Below are positions 10,946-21,802 of a stretch of DNA of 64,000 nt, piece after piece. A program made the position numbers and the translations under genes. This DNA comes from Hanleya hanleyi. Its lineage: Eukaryota > Mollusca > Polyplacophora > Lepidopleurida > Hanleyidae. Numbering within the stretch: the stretch's first letter is position 1; each line of letters opens with the position of its first letter. The DNA is taken from the NCBI GenBank assembly GCA_036873755.1, contig JAVTVY010017414.1:1-64000 (forward strand), given 5' to 3'. The notes below the pieces were generated by a model, which worked only from the letters and a program-made list of their open reading frames with translations, ran no database searches and was not told the origin of the DNA.

Positions 10946-11770
10946 TCATTTAATTTTGAGGGTCTCTAGGCCCCTCTTAATAAAGGTACATAGCTTATAT
11001 GTTGTTTTATCGTTTGCATTAAATAGTGCTTTAAAATGGTATATATTATTGAATCTAGTATAATATTCTGGGATCAGTTCTGCCCTATAAATGACCTAGA
11101 CCTTTACATTCAACTATAAAATGATATTCATCCCCCACCTTTCCATCATCACACATGGGACATAACCTCATTTCCCTGGGTATATTTTTATATCTACCGG
11201 TTTCGATATGTAAATTATGATTAGACAATCTAAACCTAGTCATATTTATCCTCTTACATAAAGACAATTCACCTAGGTATCGTTCGAAGCAAAAGTCCGC
11301 TTTAAATACTCTGTATAAAACACATTTTGTACTATCATGTATAGTAGATGACCATTCCTGTCTGTACTGATCACATTGTCTAAGGTTCACGGCATTAACA
11401 ACCCATCTAGAGGATATTCTATTTTGATCGTGCCACGTATCTGACATACCACAAGTATCCAATATGTGCTTTATTCGTAGAATCCACGGCGATGAATATA
11501 TTCCGTTTTCATGCAAACAAGAGCATTACTTGATACATTTTTGAACTCAATTTGGTTTCCTTACCCTCTATCAGTTTACACCAAAACTTTATCATCCTGG
11601 TGTTTATCTTTATTTTAACAGGATACCTGCCCAATTCACCGTAGACCATCGCAGACATATAGTGGATACTTTAAGACCTAATATATGCTTACAAAAAGAT
11701 ATTCATTTTCTCGATCAAGTCAGTATTACTGGTTCCCCACACTTCGCAGTTATATGCAGTACGATAATGT
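10946..11770 (-). pseudogene. LINE (non-LTR retrotransposon) ORF2 C-terminal remnant
   Basis: The longest open piece (11085-11516) contains the cysteine-rich tail typical of this LINE type: ETGRYKNIPREMRLCPMC, then GDEYHFIVEC. Upstream on the minus strand (about 11520-11770), after frame shifts and stops, are NCEVWG and MVYGELGRYP, the usual preceding blocks. Downstream, in another frame, the ORF's end can be followed to a TGA at 10946-10948. The RT catalytic region and endonuclease are absent. A 5'-truncated, decayed copy. Confidence 0.8.
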
Positions 11771-14336
11771 CAAACAACTGTAACTGCAATTCTACAGTGG
11801 TTCGCACTTGCGGTGATAATTTTTTTTTTTTTTTGCCGATCACGGTACGCGTATAGTGGTGCAAACAGACACAAGTCAAGTCAAGTCAACTCTTGTCAAA
11901 CTTTGATTTGACTAGGTTCGCGCAGATGGAACACTGTAACTACAAATCAGTTTGCGTAAATGAATATAGAGATATATATATGTAATAGATCACCGATGAT
12001 GTTTTTTTACTATACAGTGGGCTTCCGGCAGAAATCGATTACGGAGAGGGAAAATGCATCGGGGAGTGTTATTGCCGATATTTTTTTAAATATTTTTTCT
12101 TTTACAAAGTTATCTCCCTTCGTATATTCCACAAATCCATGCCGAGATTTAAGTATTCTGAAACAAGTATATGCATAAGAACTATATAGCTGTTCTATTT
12201 ATCTTTTGTTCAAATGTTGAAATCTTCGCTAAATATGTGCAAAACTTGTCCACAAATGTTAAATAATCGATTAAACATTGAAACGGCTTGTCATATGCAC
12301 ATGCAATCATTTTTCAAAGAATGAATATTCATATATAGCATACCCTCAATATCCCCAATCGTGAATGTCGCTATACAAGCTTAATATGCACTGAGATAAT
12401 ATCTATATCAGAGTAACATATGCATATTCGATAGTTATTACGACAGACAAGGTTAGAGTTTCGTGCAGATAGAAATATTAAAAAAATAGCAATGTTTTAT
12501 TGTCCCAATAACTTCTACACTTTTATCACTGATAGCCTAAGTAGAAATTCAAACCACTTTCAATAAGATTTATTTGTGTGATATAACTTGTGCCAGGCTG
12601 GTGGTCTGCGGGCCCTCAAGAAAGATTTCACGATACAGAACAATAGTACGAAGACTTGACAAGTATTCCAAGAATGTGCGATCTCCATGCATCTGGTTAT
12701 CGGGCAGGTGTTTAGAGGTTAAATCGGGTCTTAAACAGCGACAGTTAGAAATGTAGGTGAAGCTATCAACTATGTTGTGTGTAACATTCCACAGGAATGA
12801 GTCAGCTGCCCGGGATTCCCCTGCTCCATTTTAACGTGTCATAGCGTGAAAGTAGCCTGAAAATGAGCTAACAGGCCCTGACTTATGCAGAATCGGATGT
12901 TCCGTATATGGGTGGGGTGGGGGTGAAGACAGAGGAGGGTTTTATAACGGGGGCAGACAGAGGGGGCTTTATAACCTGCTGTCACACATGTATTAGCCGA
13001 CTTCGCTAAAAACGTACCTCTCTCAGAAAATTCACTCTGGATTTTTTTTCCGTTGGCAATATATATTGTCATGTATAATCCATGAGAACACACAGAGGAT
13101 GTGTCTTATGAGAGAGTTATTTCCCCAACATTTTATGCACCTGATAAACTCGGGGAATTCTAGATTCAGCAAGGTAAATAAGTTGCATTTACTGAAAGTC
13201 ATGCCGTTGTATAGCAACTCACATGGCTTCCTTCGCTCCCATTACCTAGCAGGAACGAACGAAGCCATGTAAACTTGGCTAGCCATTTGTACCGAATATA
13301 TCCATTTAACAGGAACCGTATACATTGAACAGTCTTAATTTTGTGATGAGATTTAAAAAGGTCATTCGAATGATTTTTCGGTGAAAATGTGTACCGATAA
13401 AAGCAAATCATATGAGAACGCAAATTTGATCATTCTTTGGTGTATACTCAGAGATAGCATATTGGAACAATCAGATCAAATCATGCAGCAAAAAAAAGAA
13501 AAGAAAAAGAATTAGACATCTGCTCAAAATCATGTCCATTTCCAAAGATCACCCGACTTCCGCAAAGATGTTGTCAATTCACCAATCCAAATCAAATTTT
13601 CCATTTTGTCATTCTTCTGACAAAGACATATTTTCAAGTTTAAATACCGTTCGCAAAGATATATAATCGCAAGCCTTCGAGATAACATTTTACACGGCTC
13701 CAAACAACAGCATCGTTGAACATTTCATTCACTAAAGTGTACAGTATTCCGGGATGACAAATATCTTTACCCGGGGTTCCCCTCGCGAGAGTTTGTCGTA
13801 TAAATAATAGCTGTGTACTTCGGAAGCACACGTCAGTTCACGTGCTCTGGTGAAACAATGTCACTGAGAGACCGTGACCACGAAAATTCACTACAGCAAA
13901 TAAATACCTCCGGCCTATAAACTCCTGCTGTGGTTGTTACGGAAAACCGGAGATATTTCACAAGGTTTTAAAACCATCCAAGCTGATCATTTAAATATTC
14001 GGAATCCGCGTATAGCGTGTCAGAGTGAAAGGCGATTTCTAGTCTAATCCTGTCCACACATATATTAAACCCCTGGAAATTTATCTGCGGGCAACTTTAA
14101 TATTTTGTCGCTGCATATACCGATTCACTTAAAACCACACGAAACAACATAGATGCATATAGACCTTACATTATAAGCTCCATGATGTTAGTCTATTAAT
14201 ATATAACTTTGCCTATCAGTAGTAATAAAGGCAAATCTGGACTTGTTTGAGTTTTAAGTGAGAAATACAAGGCACGAGTTTTCGACCCTCTTGCCGAGCC
14301 TTTACCAAGTGAACATAATTTCAAATTTGAAATAAA
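11771..14336. other. Gene-free stretch
   Basis: AT-rich intergenic DNA with a T15 run near 11820. At 13221-13282 there is a partial copy of the hairpin at 39017-39072, sharing GGAACGAACGAAGCCATGT. No exon, RNA gene or TIR element recognised. Confidence 0.5.
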
Positions 14337-14338
14337 TA

Positions 14339-14633
14339 CTCTCTAAAAAAAATTGAGTGAAAATTCACATTCATGGTAAGAGTGGAAATTCATCCCATTT
14401 AATACTTGAGTGAGATTTTCACTCAACTTGATTTACTTTTCACTCAACTTGAGTTAAATGCACTCAATTTGAGTGACATTCACTCAAGCATAACAGTGGA
14501 AATTCATCCCACTCAAGTTGAGTGAACTTGAGTGGTTTTAACTCAACTTGAGTGAAAAGTAACTCAAGTTGAGTGAACAGGTACATTTCGCTCAAACTTG
14601 AGTGAAACAGTTTACTCAAGTTTTTTTAGAGAG
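14339..14633. mobile_element. MITE family P1 (ACTCAA-TTGAGT palindromic core), copy 1
   Basis: Termini CTCTCTAAAA...TTTTAGAGAG are flanked by TA on both sides (14337-14338, 14634-14635). The body is a run of ACTCAACTTGAGTG-type palindromes. TA duplication fits a Tc1/mariner-type origin (inference). Other copies: 15189-15450, 17089-17362 and a worn one at 32274-32510. Confidence 0.75.
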
Positions 14634-15188
14634 TAAATATAAAAATATAAATATTTTAAATTTAAAATAATTTGCAATAAGGTTGAAAGCTATAGTGCAT
14701 TAAATTGCGCTAGATGGAAGCTCAGAGTCTAAAACAGTATATCACAGTTGTTGATTGTTCCTAGAAAATACTTCACCTTTATAATTTCCGTGTAAACAAT
14801 CCAACTGACATGCAGTGAAAAGAATTCACCCTGCATGAGGCGGAGGAAATCCAATGATCCGCTGTACGTCATTTTGGCATTTTGTATACATACTACGATC
14901 TTACTTTGCCCCGAGAGACGGTTATCATGGTTTTCAGTCTATTGTCTTTTTCCCAAGTTCAGGGGTCGAGTTTCGGTGTTTTTCCATGCGTGCATGGTTA
15001 GATTTAACAAACGAAAATCACCTCACTGGGGTAGGCATAGACTGGATCCAATCCTTGTTTCAATGTATATTTCAGGGGTAATAAAGGGAAGTAATTTTCC
15101 ATTTTTTTTTTTTTTTTTAATGTCATTTAGGTATTATTGATAAATAGTACATTTGAAATAGAGACTCGTCCAGTCTAGGGTAGGCCTA
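14634..15188. other. Gene-free stretch
   Basis: AT-rich spacer between two P1 elements; includes a T18 run near 15101. Open frames at 14835-15140 show no recognisable domain. Confidence 0.5.
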
Positions 15189-15450
15189 CTCTCTAAAACA
15201 ACTTGAGTGAACTGTTCCACTCAAACTTAAGTTACTTTTCACTCAACTAGAGTTAAAACCACTCAAGTTCACTCAACTTGAGTGGGATGAATTTCCACTG
15301 TTATGCTTGAGTGAATGTCACTCAAGTTGAGTGCATTTAACTCAAGTTGAGTGAAAACTAACCCAAGTTGAGTGAAAATCTCACTCAAGTTTTGAGAGGG
15401 ATGAATTTCCACTCTCACTTGAGTGAAATTTCACTTAACTTTTTTTAGAG
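15189..15450. mobile_element. MITE family P1, copy 2
   Basis: Starts CTCTCTAAAA after TA and ends TTTTTTAGAG; the right flanking TA is mutated. Core of alternating TTGAGTG/CACTCAA, partly inverted relative to copy 1. Confidence 0.7.
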
Positions 15451-15562
15451 TGCATCTTCTATACGAAAAGTATGGGTGCATCCAGTCGAGTGGTGTAAAA
15501 AAGTGTGATAATTCGCTACTTTAATTTCTCAGTAGAAATGAGAATACGAAAGAACAGACCTA

Positions 15563-15800
15563 GTCACCACCTTTAAGAGGTGATGAGTTAAAGCCATCAC
15601 CTTTAAATGGTTACGGTCATCACCTTTTAAGGGGGATAATTTTGCCTCATCACCCTTAAAAGGTGATGACTTAAATTTACAATCATTGCTCATCACTCTT
15701 CAGAGGTAATGGCGATAATTTTCAAAGGTCATCATTAAAAAAGAGTGACGGCTCTAACTCGTCACCTTTCTGGGGTGATAGTTATCACCCTTTTTCTGGC
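15563..15800. repeat. Tandem palindromes family P2 (TCACCTTTAAAGGTGA)
   Basis: At least eight CATCACCTTT.../AAAGGTGATG palindromic units in ~240 bp, with the same build as P1 but a different word. Clear terminal repeats were not found. Confidence 0.65.
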
Positions 15801-16296
15801 TGTGTATTTCAATCTAATACACATACAATGTAAAAGGTGGGCCGCTATTGTTGGTTGTTTGTTATTTGCATGGTCAGGGCACCATCAGGCCAATATTGCC
15901 GCAGTATATCAAAGTGGACCGGAGCCTGTGAAATGGAGCATGCGCTGTCGAGACTTTGTCCAAATGAGTGGGTTGACTTTCTTATTTAAGTCACCTATAG
16001 TCTGTTTTCAATCCGATAGAAAAAAATAGCTAAATGTATTGTCTTGCGATCCCTCCAGCAAAATACTATGCAGTGCGGGGGTGGCACGTGTTCAGTCGTA
16101 GTTTGGGGAAAGGTTGTTTCCTGTTCCCAATTACCTGGCTGGGTTACGGTACCTATTATTACCAGATAAGAACAGACAGAACCGGTTTATGTAGTTCCGG
16201 TTCCTTTTGTCCATCCTCTGTGCCTTCTTATACTTACGCCCTCGGCGACAACTGAGAAACACAATTAATTTTCTGCAAGTATATGTTTGAAATTTA
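15801..16296. other. Gene-free stretch
   Basis: No gene recognised. Contains a 27-base segment (15922-15948) that recurs exactly at 30373-30399 and ends in GGAGCATGCGCTGT. Confidence 0.5.
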
Positions 16297-16667
16297 CGGA
16301 GCCGTGGAGGGGACATAGTTAATATTTTTTTAATTTCCCCCGAGATAATAACTAGGGGAAAATTCACCATTGGTCAATTATCTCGGGGGAAAATAATTTG
16401 CCCCGAGATAATTATCTAGGGGTAAATTCGCCATTGGTCAATTATCTCGGGGTAAATTATCTCGGGGTAAATTATCTCGGGGAAAATTAATTTTCCCCGA
16501 GATAATATCCCCCGAGATAATTATCTAGGGGGAAATTCGCGATTGGTCAGTTATCTCGGGTGAAATTATCTCGGGGTAATGGCGAATTTTCCCCTAGTTA
16601 TTATCTCGGGGGATATTATCTCGGGAGAAATTAAAAAAATATTAACTATGTCCCCTCCACGGCTCCG
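16297..16667. mobile_element. MITE family P3 (CCCCGAGATAAT core)
   Basis: TIRs beginning CGGAGCCGTGGAGGGGAC (18 bp) extend inward ~70 bp; flanking TA at 16295-16296 and 16668-16669. The core is tandem CCCCGAGATAAT/ATTATCTCGGGG palindromes separated by CGCCATTGGTCA. A third family with the P1/P2 architecture. Confidence 0.75.
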
Positions 16668-17088
16668 TAGAAATTGGCATGCTCGAAAAGAAAGTAATTC
16701 CTGGTAACTTCCCATCATGAGGTATACTGAAGCGCTTGCTCATGGAAAAGAAATTCGTTTGAATTAAATTTCCATGCACTCATGTGAACAAATGTATACA
16801 CTCAAAAACATCTCGAGATGAATCCTAATTGTTCAGGCGATTTTATCCTGAAATTTTAGGACGGTCCGAATTTGAGGACGATTATCATTGAATTAAAGGA
16901 ATGTTTCATGAAGTTCAGGTCATTTGTTTCCGGCCGTCCACAAATTGAAAAAAACTGTACGCATGATTTTCAGTGGAGTTATATTTGTATGGATAATATA
17001 ACAAACCGGTAGGAAAACACAATTTGAGCGACTGGCGTATACTGAATTTCTGACGATTAACCCGAAAAGATTTTGCATACCACCTATA
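16668..17088. other. Gene-free stretch
   Basis: AT-rich spacer between P3 and the third P1 copy; nothing recognised. Confidence 0.5.
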
Positions 17089-17362
17089 CTCTCTAAAAAC
17101 ACTTGAGTGAACTGTTCCACTCAAGTTTGAGTGAAATGTACCTGTTCACTCAAACTTGAGTTACTTTTCACTCAACTTGAGTTAAAACCACTCTCAAGTT
17201 CGCTCAACTTGAGTGGGATCAATTTCCACTCTTATGCTTGAGTGAATGTCACCCATGTTGAGTGCATTTAACTCAAGTTGAGTGAAAATCTCACTCAAGT
17301 ATTGAGTGGGATCAATTTCCACTCTTACTTGAGTGAAATTTCACTCAACTTCTTTCAGAGAG
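17089..17362. mobile_element. MITE family P1, copy 3
   Basis: Termini CTCTCTAAAA and TCAGAGAG with flanking TA (17087-17088, 17363-17364). It ends only 16 bp from the Polinton target duplication. Confidence 0.75.
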
Positions 17363-17378
17363 TAAGCAAGTGATCTCT

Positions 17379-17384
17379 CCTACA
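17379..17384. repeat. Polinton target-site duplication, left (CCTACA)
   Basis: CCTACA immediately precedes the left terminus and is repeated at 29340-29345. Confidence 0.95.
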
Positions 17385-17424
17385 AGTAGTATATAAAACG
17401 CTTTTCGAGGCTCTGGCTTGTCAC

Positions 17425-17436
17425 TGCGCATGCGCA
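17425..17436. promoter_or_regulatory. NRF-1-type palindrome, left TIR
   Basis: TGCGCATGCGCA, the full NRF-1 consensus palindrome, 40 bp from the terminus; mirrored at 29288-29299. Binding is inference. Confidence 0.5.
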
Positions 17437-17515
17437 GGTAAGTGGAGGTGACGTGGAGGTCATGATTTGAGGAGATCATGAGGAGGTGTGCGCAGGAGTG
17501 TTCTGCGCAAGCGTA

Positions 17516-17530
17516 TGACGTCACTTCCGA
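17516..17530. promoter_or_regulatory. Outer CRE/ETS composite, left TIR
   Basis: TGACGTCACTTCCGA: a full CRE joined to an ETS-like CACTTCC. The mirrored right copy (29194-29208) reads CCGGAAGTGACGCCA, with a perfect ETS half and a mutated CRE. Confidence 0.5.
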
Positions 17531-18143
17531 TCTGCGTGAATCGGGCGTGACCTTAAGACATGTATTCCTCCGCGGTGATGCGGACTGATGGTGATGCGGT
17601 CTGCCTCCGCGGACAGAAAGTAGTCCCAAATACGTGGGTTTTCCTGAGAATGTTCGGCAATCTTCAGGAGCGAGAGGGGCCCCTATTGAACTGATTGGGT
17701 CGAGTGAGGTATCAAATTGAAGCGTTCCTCCAGGGCTATCCAGTCATGGGTGGGTGCATGTACAATTAGGATTTGTCCCGAAAATATAAAAAGCGGAACA
17801 CGGACTTTACCCCTACAATAGGGGAAAACTCCTATCAACCCTATCCCAAAGGGCTAATATCGGTTCCTGGCTTACCGGGGCCTGCTGAGAGAGATAGGGT
17901 GGGAGAGTGGGTGTATGTAAACGTTTCTTCAGAAAAAAATATAAAAAGCGGAACACAGACTTTACCCCTACAATAGAGGAAAACCCCTATCAACCCTATC
18001 CCAAAGGGCGAATATCGGTCCCCGGGCTTATCGGGGTCTGGGTGCATGGGTGGGTGCATGTAAAATTAGGGTACTCATCTTACATCCAGGTTTTTGTAGG
18101 TTACTGCGCAGGTCACGTGGTTTGGTGGGTCTGACCAAGTCTG

Positions 18144-18158
18144 TGACGTCACTTCCGG
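18144..18158. promoter_or_regulatory. Inner CRE/ETS composite, left TIR
   Basis: TGACGTCACTTCCGG, an exact CRE-ETS composite; the right TIR holds its complement CCGGAAGTGACGTCA at 28574-28588. Confidence 0.55.
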
Positions 18159-18661
18159 TTTTCAGAATGACCAGAAAAAAATACCTCCGAACACAGAAGA
18201 GTTCCAATTTTTTCAACATCCAAGTTTTCTTCGGCCTGGCCCGGCCCGGCCCGGCCCGGGCCAGCCGCAGCTCGCGCGCGTTAGCCGGGCGAGCACGCGC
18301 GTGCGGGTTATCGGGCCGCACGCGCGCGGGTTAAAGGGAAGTTTCGGAAGTGTGCAAGGGCACTATATCCCATCGGGGTATATATTTCATCCAAGTATAG
18401 CGGAAAGCGGTTGTCGTGAATAACAACAAGTTCATTACCCTCAATGTTTATACAGTTTATTACCCCCAATGTTACATCATACCCAGGCTGGGGGAGCCGC
18501 CCTGGGTATGTTTAGTATGTTCACAGCAAAACAAATTGAAATATCAAACACCATGTTTTATTATTTAACGCACCGTCACATTAGGTACAAATGTTTACTG
18601 AGCTCAAGTCAACGCTCAGCATGTAGACATAGAGAGTATATACGGCATGTTATGCTATTCA

Positions 18662-19598
18662 TCAGTGCAAGGGTGACGCATTCAGTCGATGGGGGTGGTT
18701 GATCAGCTTGGTAACGAAGAACGTAACATTGGTCACCCTCTCTACTACCCATTGTGTGTTGGGGCGTTGACGTTGTGCCCATCTCAAGGGATCCACGGTG
18801 TCCAGTTTCTCCAGCATCGTCTCTAGCGACGCCCGGTTAATGATGGTGAACGGTTGGTCAAACACATGGCTGTTATTACTGGCATAATAATACCGTAACT
18901 GGTCCGTCTCTTTGTGACGTAAGATGTACCCGAAAGCGACATTCAATATGAAGACAGTAGCTTGGTCATTGAAGATGGCTTTCACGTAGCTGCATAGACG
19001 GGCGAGGTCGGTCAGTGGGAAATTGTAGATATCTGGAATAGGGCGATCACGGTGGAAAACGTGCCGTATCATGGGCCATTGGCGCCGATAGATGTCAATC
19101 ACTGGATGGGCGTCCTGTAACAGATCGCTAGGAACATCTACTGCATCTTCCAGAGAATGTTCCATGTCGCCAGGCGTATGACTGGCAACAGTAATTCTAG
19201 GGACTGGCTGGATATCTAGGCTCTTCTGAACTGTGGGTATAGGCGGGCTCTCTGTGATCGCATCCCCAGTGGCATTCGTCTCCCCGGACTCATCTTCACT
19301 GGGTCTGACCCTCCTGGGTGCCTCTTTAGTGGGAAGTTGCCGCCCAAACCGTAGAGACGGGGTATGAATCAAACCCTGATGCCGTCTTAACTGACTGGGT
19401 CGTTTGTCGTCCCAATCGTTACGTTGTTCCGTCGTCCCCTCGTGGAATGAGCCTTCGTGGCGCAGTAAATTATCCTCCCGATTGAATGACCGTGCGCAGG
19501 TTATACAATTACCGTGCATCTTTGTGAGTGGAGGCCTCGTGGTGTCGTAAATTATCTAGACGAGTAAACTGCTTCTGGCAAGTTGTGCAAGTGAACAT
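18662..19598 (-). pseudogene. Protein-primed DNA polymerase B, N-terminal fragment (Polinton)
   Basis: The minus frame opens at ATG 19598 with a C2H2 zinc finger (CTTCQKQFTRLDNLRHH), shifts frame after about 29 codons, then continues at 19519-18662 with a second finger (CITCARSFNREDNLLRH) and a ~250-residue region. The block IFNDQATVFILNVAFGYILR and the end QRPNTQWVVERVTNVTFFV are, as I recall, the N-terminal domain of Polinton polymerase B, upstream of the exonuclease/polymerase. The frame ends at 18662 and only ~330 bp separates it from the TIR, so the catalytic part (usually over 600 residues) is deleted. A TATA-like box at 19644-19651 lies ~50 bp upstream of the ATG. Replication would need a polymerase supplied in trans. 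Confidence 0.75.
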
Positions 19599-19643
19599 CT
19601 TGGTGGTTGACAGAGTGTCGGATGAAATGGCCAGGCCGCTTCA

Positions 19644-19651
19644 CTTTTATA
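19644..19651 (-). promoter_or_regulatory. TATA-like box of the polymerase B gene
   Basis: TATAAAAG on the minus strand ~45 bp upstream of the first ATG, matching the spacing of the integrase TATA box on the other side of this divergent region. Confidence 0.45.
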
Positions 19652-19747
19652 GCACGCTTGCTGGTGATATATTTTTAGCACACTTAGTTCACCTACGTCC
19701 AACTCGAGGACCGAGATGTACTGGTGTACGACTGAGCCGCATTACAC

Positions 19748-19778
<31 letters not shown>

Positions 19779-20181
19779 TGTGTGTGGGCAGTGGATTTTA
19801 CATCCGGGACCTTGTCAACATCCGGGTTTCCCAGTGGATTTTCCCATCGTTCCTCCGTCTTCCATCCGGGTACTGTTGTTTTACATCCGGGTCCTCATCT
19901 TACATCCGGGGTTTTCCATGTTTACTGTCACGTTACCGACAATGACCTTTAACCGCTGACATGAGCTTTAACTTTTAACCTTTTAACCTTTAACATCCGC
20001 ATGTAAACACACCCATAGCGGTTCCTCCAGCGTGGATGTGCTGTGATGGAGGGGCTAATAAAAGGATTGACCTGTAATCTTTGTTGTTGTTGCTCTCTTT
20101 TTTGGACTAAGCGATCAGAATAGTACGTATCACGGACTACACCCGAAGAGCTACGTATTGGTGCGCATGTGTGACATGGTC
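19652..20181. other. Divergent intergenic region of the Polinton
   Basis: Contains a (CG)n-(TG)n microsatellite at about 19745-19786, at least four ACATCCGGG/CATCCGGG boxes at 19800-19910, CTTTAACC-type repeats at 19945-19995 and a conserved block at 19999-20035 that recurs at 23730-23766. It lies between the two divergent genes and their TATA-like boxes. Confidence 0.6.
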
Positions 20182-20188
20182 TATAAAA
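20182..20188 (+). promoter_or_regulatory. TATA-like box of the integrase gene
   Basis: TATAAAA 47 bp upstream of the integrase ATG at 20235. Confidence 0.5.
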
Positions 20189-20234
20189 CACGTCCCTTTG
20201 GGTCCCACACCCCCATTTCTACGGTTGCAGAGCC

Positions 20235-21274
20235 ATGACGAACACCCATCCCTATGCGACTCGCATTTTACAGCATGCGGCCGTGGTTAATTCACTCACG
20301 GATTACCGAGCAGTGGTTCGGTCCATGTTTGCAGATGGCGACGACAACGAGGGGCGTTTAAAAAAAACAAGACACCTATACCTTACATCGATCTGTCCGT
20401 CGCCATCTTCTACGAAACCGGGTCATCGTGGGAGGACTAGATGCCCAGTGGCAAGCGGATTTGGTCGATATGAGCGCCTTTGCCAAACACAACGATGGGA
20501 ATCGGTATATCTTGACGTGCATCGATATCCTGTCGAAGTATGCGTGGGTGGTACCCATCCGGACCAAAACCGGGGCGAATCTCATAGCGGCGCTCAAGGA
20601 TATCTTCAAGACCGGGCGCAAACCCATAAATTTGCAAACCGACGAAGGCAATTCCTCAACAGACCGTTCCAACAGTTTCTGAAAGCCCAGAAGGTGTTTT
20701 TCTTCCATACGTACAACGAGACCAAGGCTTCCGTTGTGGAAAGGTTCAACAGGACAGTCAAAGGCCGCATGTATAAATATTTCACCTATAAAAATACAAG
20801 GCGGTACATCGATGTTCTCCCGAAACTTGTGAGTGGTTACAATCCAGCCTATCACCGGGGTATAGAGAGAGCCCCCATTACCGTGACTCAACGCAATGAA
20901 GCCCAAGTCCGGCTTGTCTTGTACCCCAGGCAATCGCGGCGACCGCCGAAGGAGGTGTTCAAGGTAAAGTCAAAGGTCAATTTGAGAAAAGTTACTTGCC
21001 CAACTGGAGCGATGAGTACTTCCTGATTAAACGGCGCCTACCCCGACAGCAGCGAGTATATGAACTGGAAGATCTTCAAGGGAAATCGTTGCTAGGGACG
21101 TTTTACGAGACGAAATTACAGCCTGTCGTAAAAACAAAGCAAGACTACTACACGATGGAGCAGATTTTAAAAACGGAACGTCGACGTGGCAAACTGTTTC
21201 ATTTCGTCAAATGGCAAGGCTGGCCCAGTTCCTTCAATCCCTGGGTCGCTGCCAACCATGTGAAACGACTATAA
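20235..21274 (+). pseudogene. Polinton integrase (DDE, C-terminal chromodomain), frameshifted
   Basis: A retroviral-type integrase whose normal role is inserting the element's ends into host DNA. The start MTNTHPYATRILQHA is in one frame. The first catalytic Asp region (QADLVDMSAFAK, ~20455-20490), ILSKYAWVVPIRTKTG and the second Asp (LQTDEG, Asp at 20641) are in another. FNRTVKGRMY with the catalytic Glu (VVERF, 20739) is back in the first, with D-to-E spacing of about 33. After a third shift (20930-21000) comes a C-terminal tail with a chromodomain-like segment (YYTMEQILK, LFHFVKWQGWPSSFNPWV) to the stop at 21272. At least three frameshifts; all catalytic residues remain visible. Polinton integrases normally carry this chromodomain. 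Confidence 0.9.
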
Positions 21275-21324
21275 AGCCAGACACCACTGCCGTCATCCTT
21301 CATTCCACGTTCGACCACGGTGCT

Positions 21325-21456
21325 ATGGACAAACAGCAGCTGCCTCTGAACACAGTGTATCCCAAAACGCGCAAAGCGCAAGTGGGCTTTGTGGTGATAT
21401 TGCTAACCCTGCTGAGTGTGAGCAAGGTTAGCAATTCTCTCATGGACGACGGCTGA
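21325..21456 (+). CDS. Small hydrophobic ORF after the integrase
   Basis: 43 codons beginning 50 bp after the integrase stop, with one probable membrane segment (QVGFVVILLTLLSV) and ending SLMDDG. The last ~50 bp are a direct repeat of the end of the left inverted-repeat module, whose ORF also ends SLMDDG. I do not recognise a family; it may be a chimera created by that duplication. Confidence 0.35.
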   Translation: MDKQQLPLNTVYPKTRKAQVGFVVILLTLLSVSKVSNSLMDDG

Positions 21457-21497
21457 ATTATGAATGACGGACCAGATGCTTGTAATGTTATCCCTTT

Positions 21498-21746
21498 CTG
21501 GACAGTAATATTCCCGTGGGACCTGCATATGGCGTATACATATCACGCCTAGTAGCATTTGCTAGATCCTGTGTTAAATGTGACGATTTTAATCAACGTC
21601 AGAAAACATTGTTGCAGAAACTTATAAAACAGGGCTACACCATCAAGCGCCTCCACTCAAAGTTTCTCAAATTTGGCGATACATATCGCACGCTGATAGC
21701 AAAATACGAGAGTAACGTGGAAGATCTATGGCGTTACGTTTCGTAA
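21498..21746 (+). pseudogene. Reverse-transcriptase ORF tail inserted in the Polinton
   Basis: The frame reads PFLDSNIPVGPAYGVYIS, then RLVAFARSC, RQKTLLQKLIKQGYT and KFLKFGDTYRTLI. The SNIP...YGVYIS-LVRFAR block and following helical KLLKQGY/KF-K segment are, as I recall, the C-terminal tail of a reverse-transcriptase family common in fish and invertebrate genomes. Polintons do not encode RT, so this is a nested retroelement fragment. It starts directly after the SLMDDG repeat; no RT palm is present. Confidence 0.65.
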
Positions 21747-21802
21747 CTTGTGTCTAATTCCGCTCAACCCGGGGCTAGGGGCCGTATGAACCCATTTACT
21801 TC

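Larger units (their letters stand above)
17385..18335. repeat. Polinton left terminal inverted repeat
   Basis: Reverse complement of about 28450-29339 with small indels. It contains two direct ~87-bp units at 17782-17868 and 17937-18022, each beginning TATAAAAAGCGGAACAC and including CCCCTACAATAGGGG. The inner end is a CCCGG run and CGCG-rich sequence. Promoter-like boxes are listed separately. Confidence 0.93.

Noticed and set aside
20376..20933. 185-codon minus-strand ORF
   Set aside because: Antisense shadow of the integrase.
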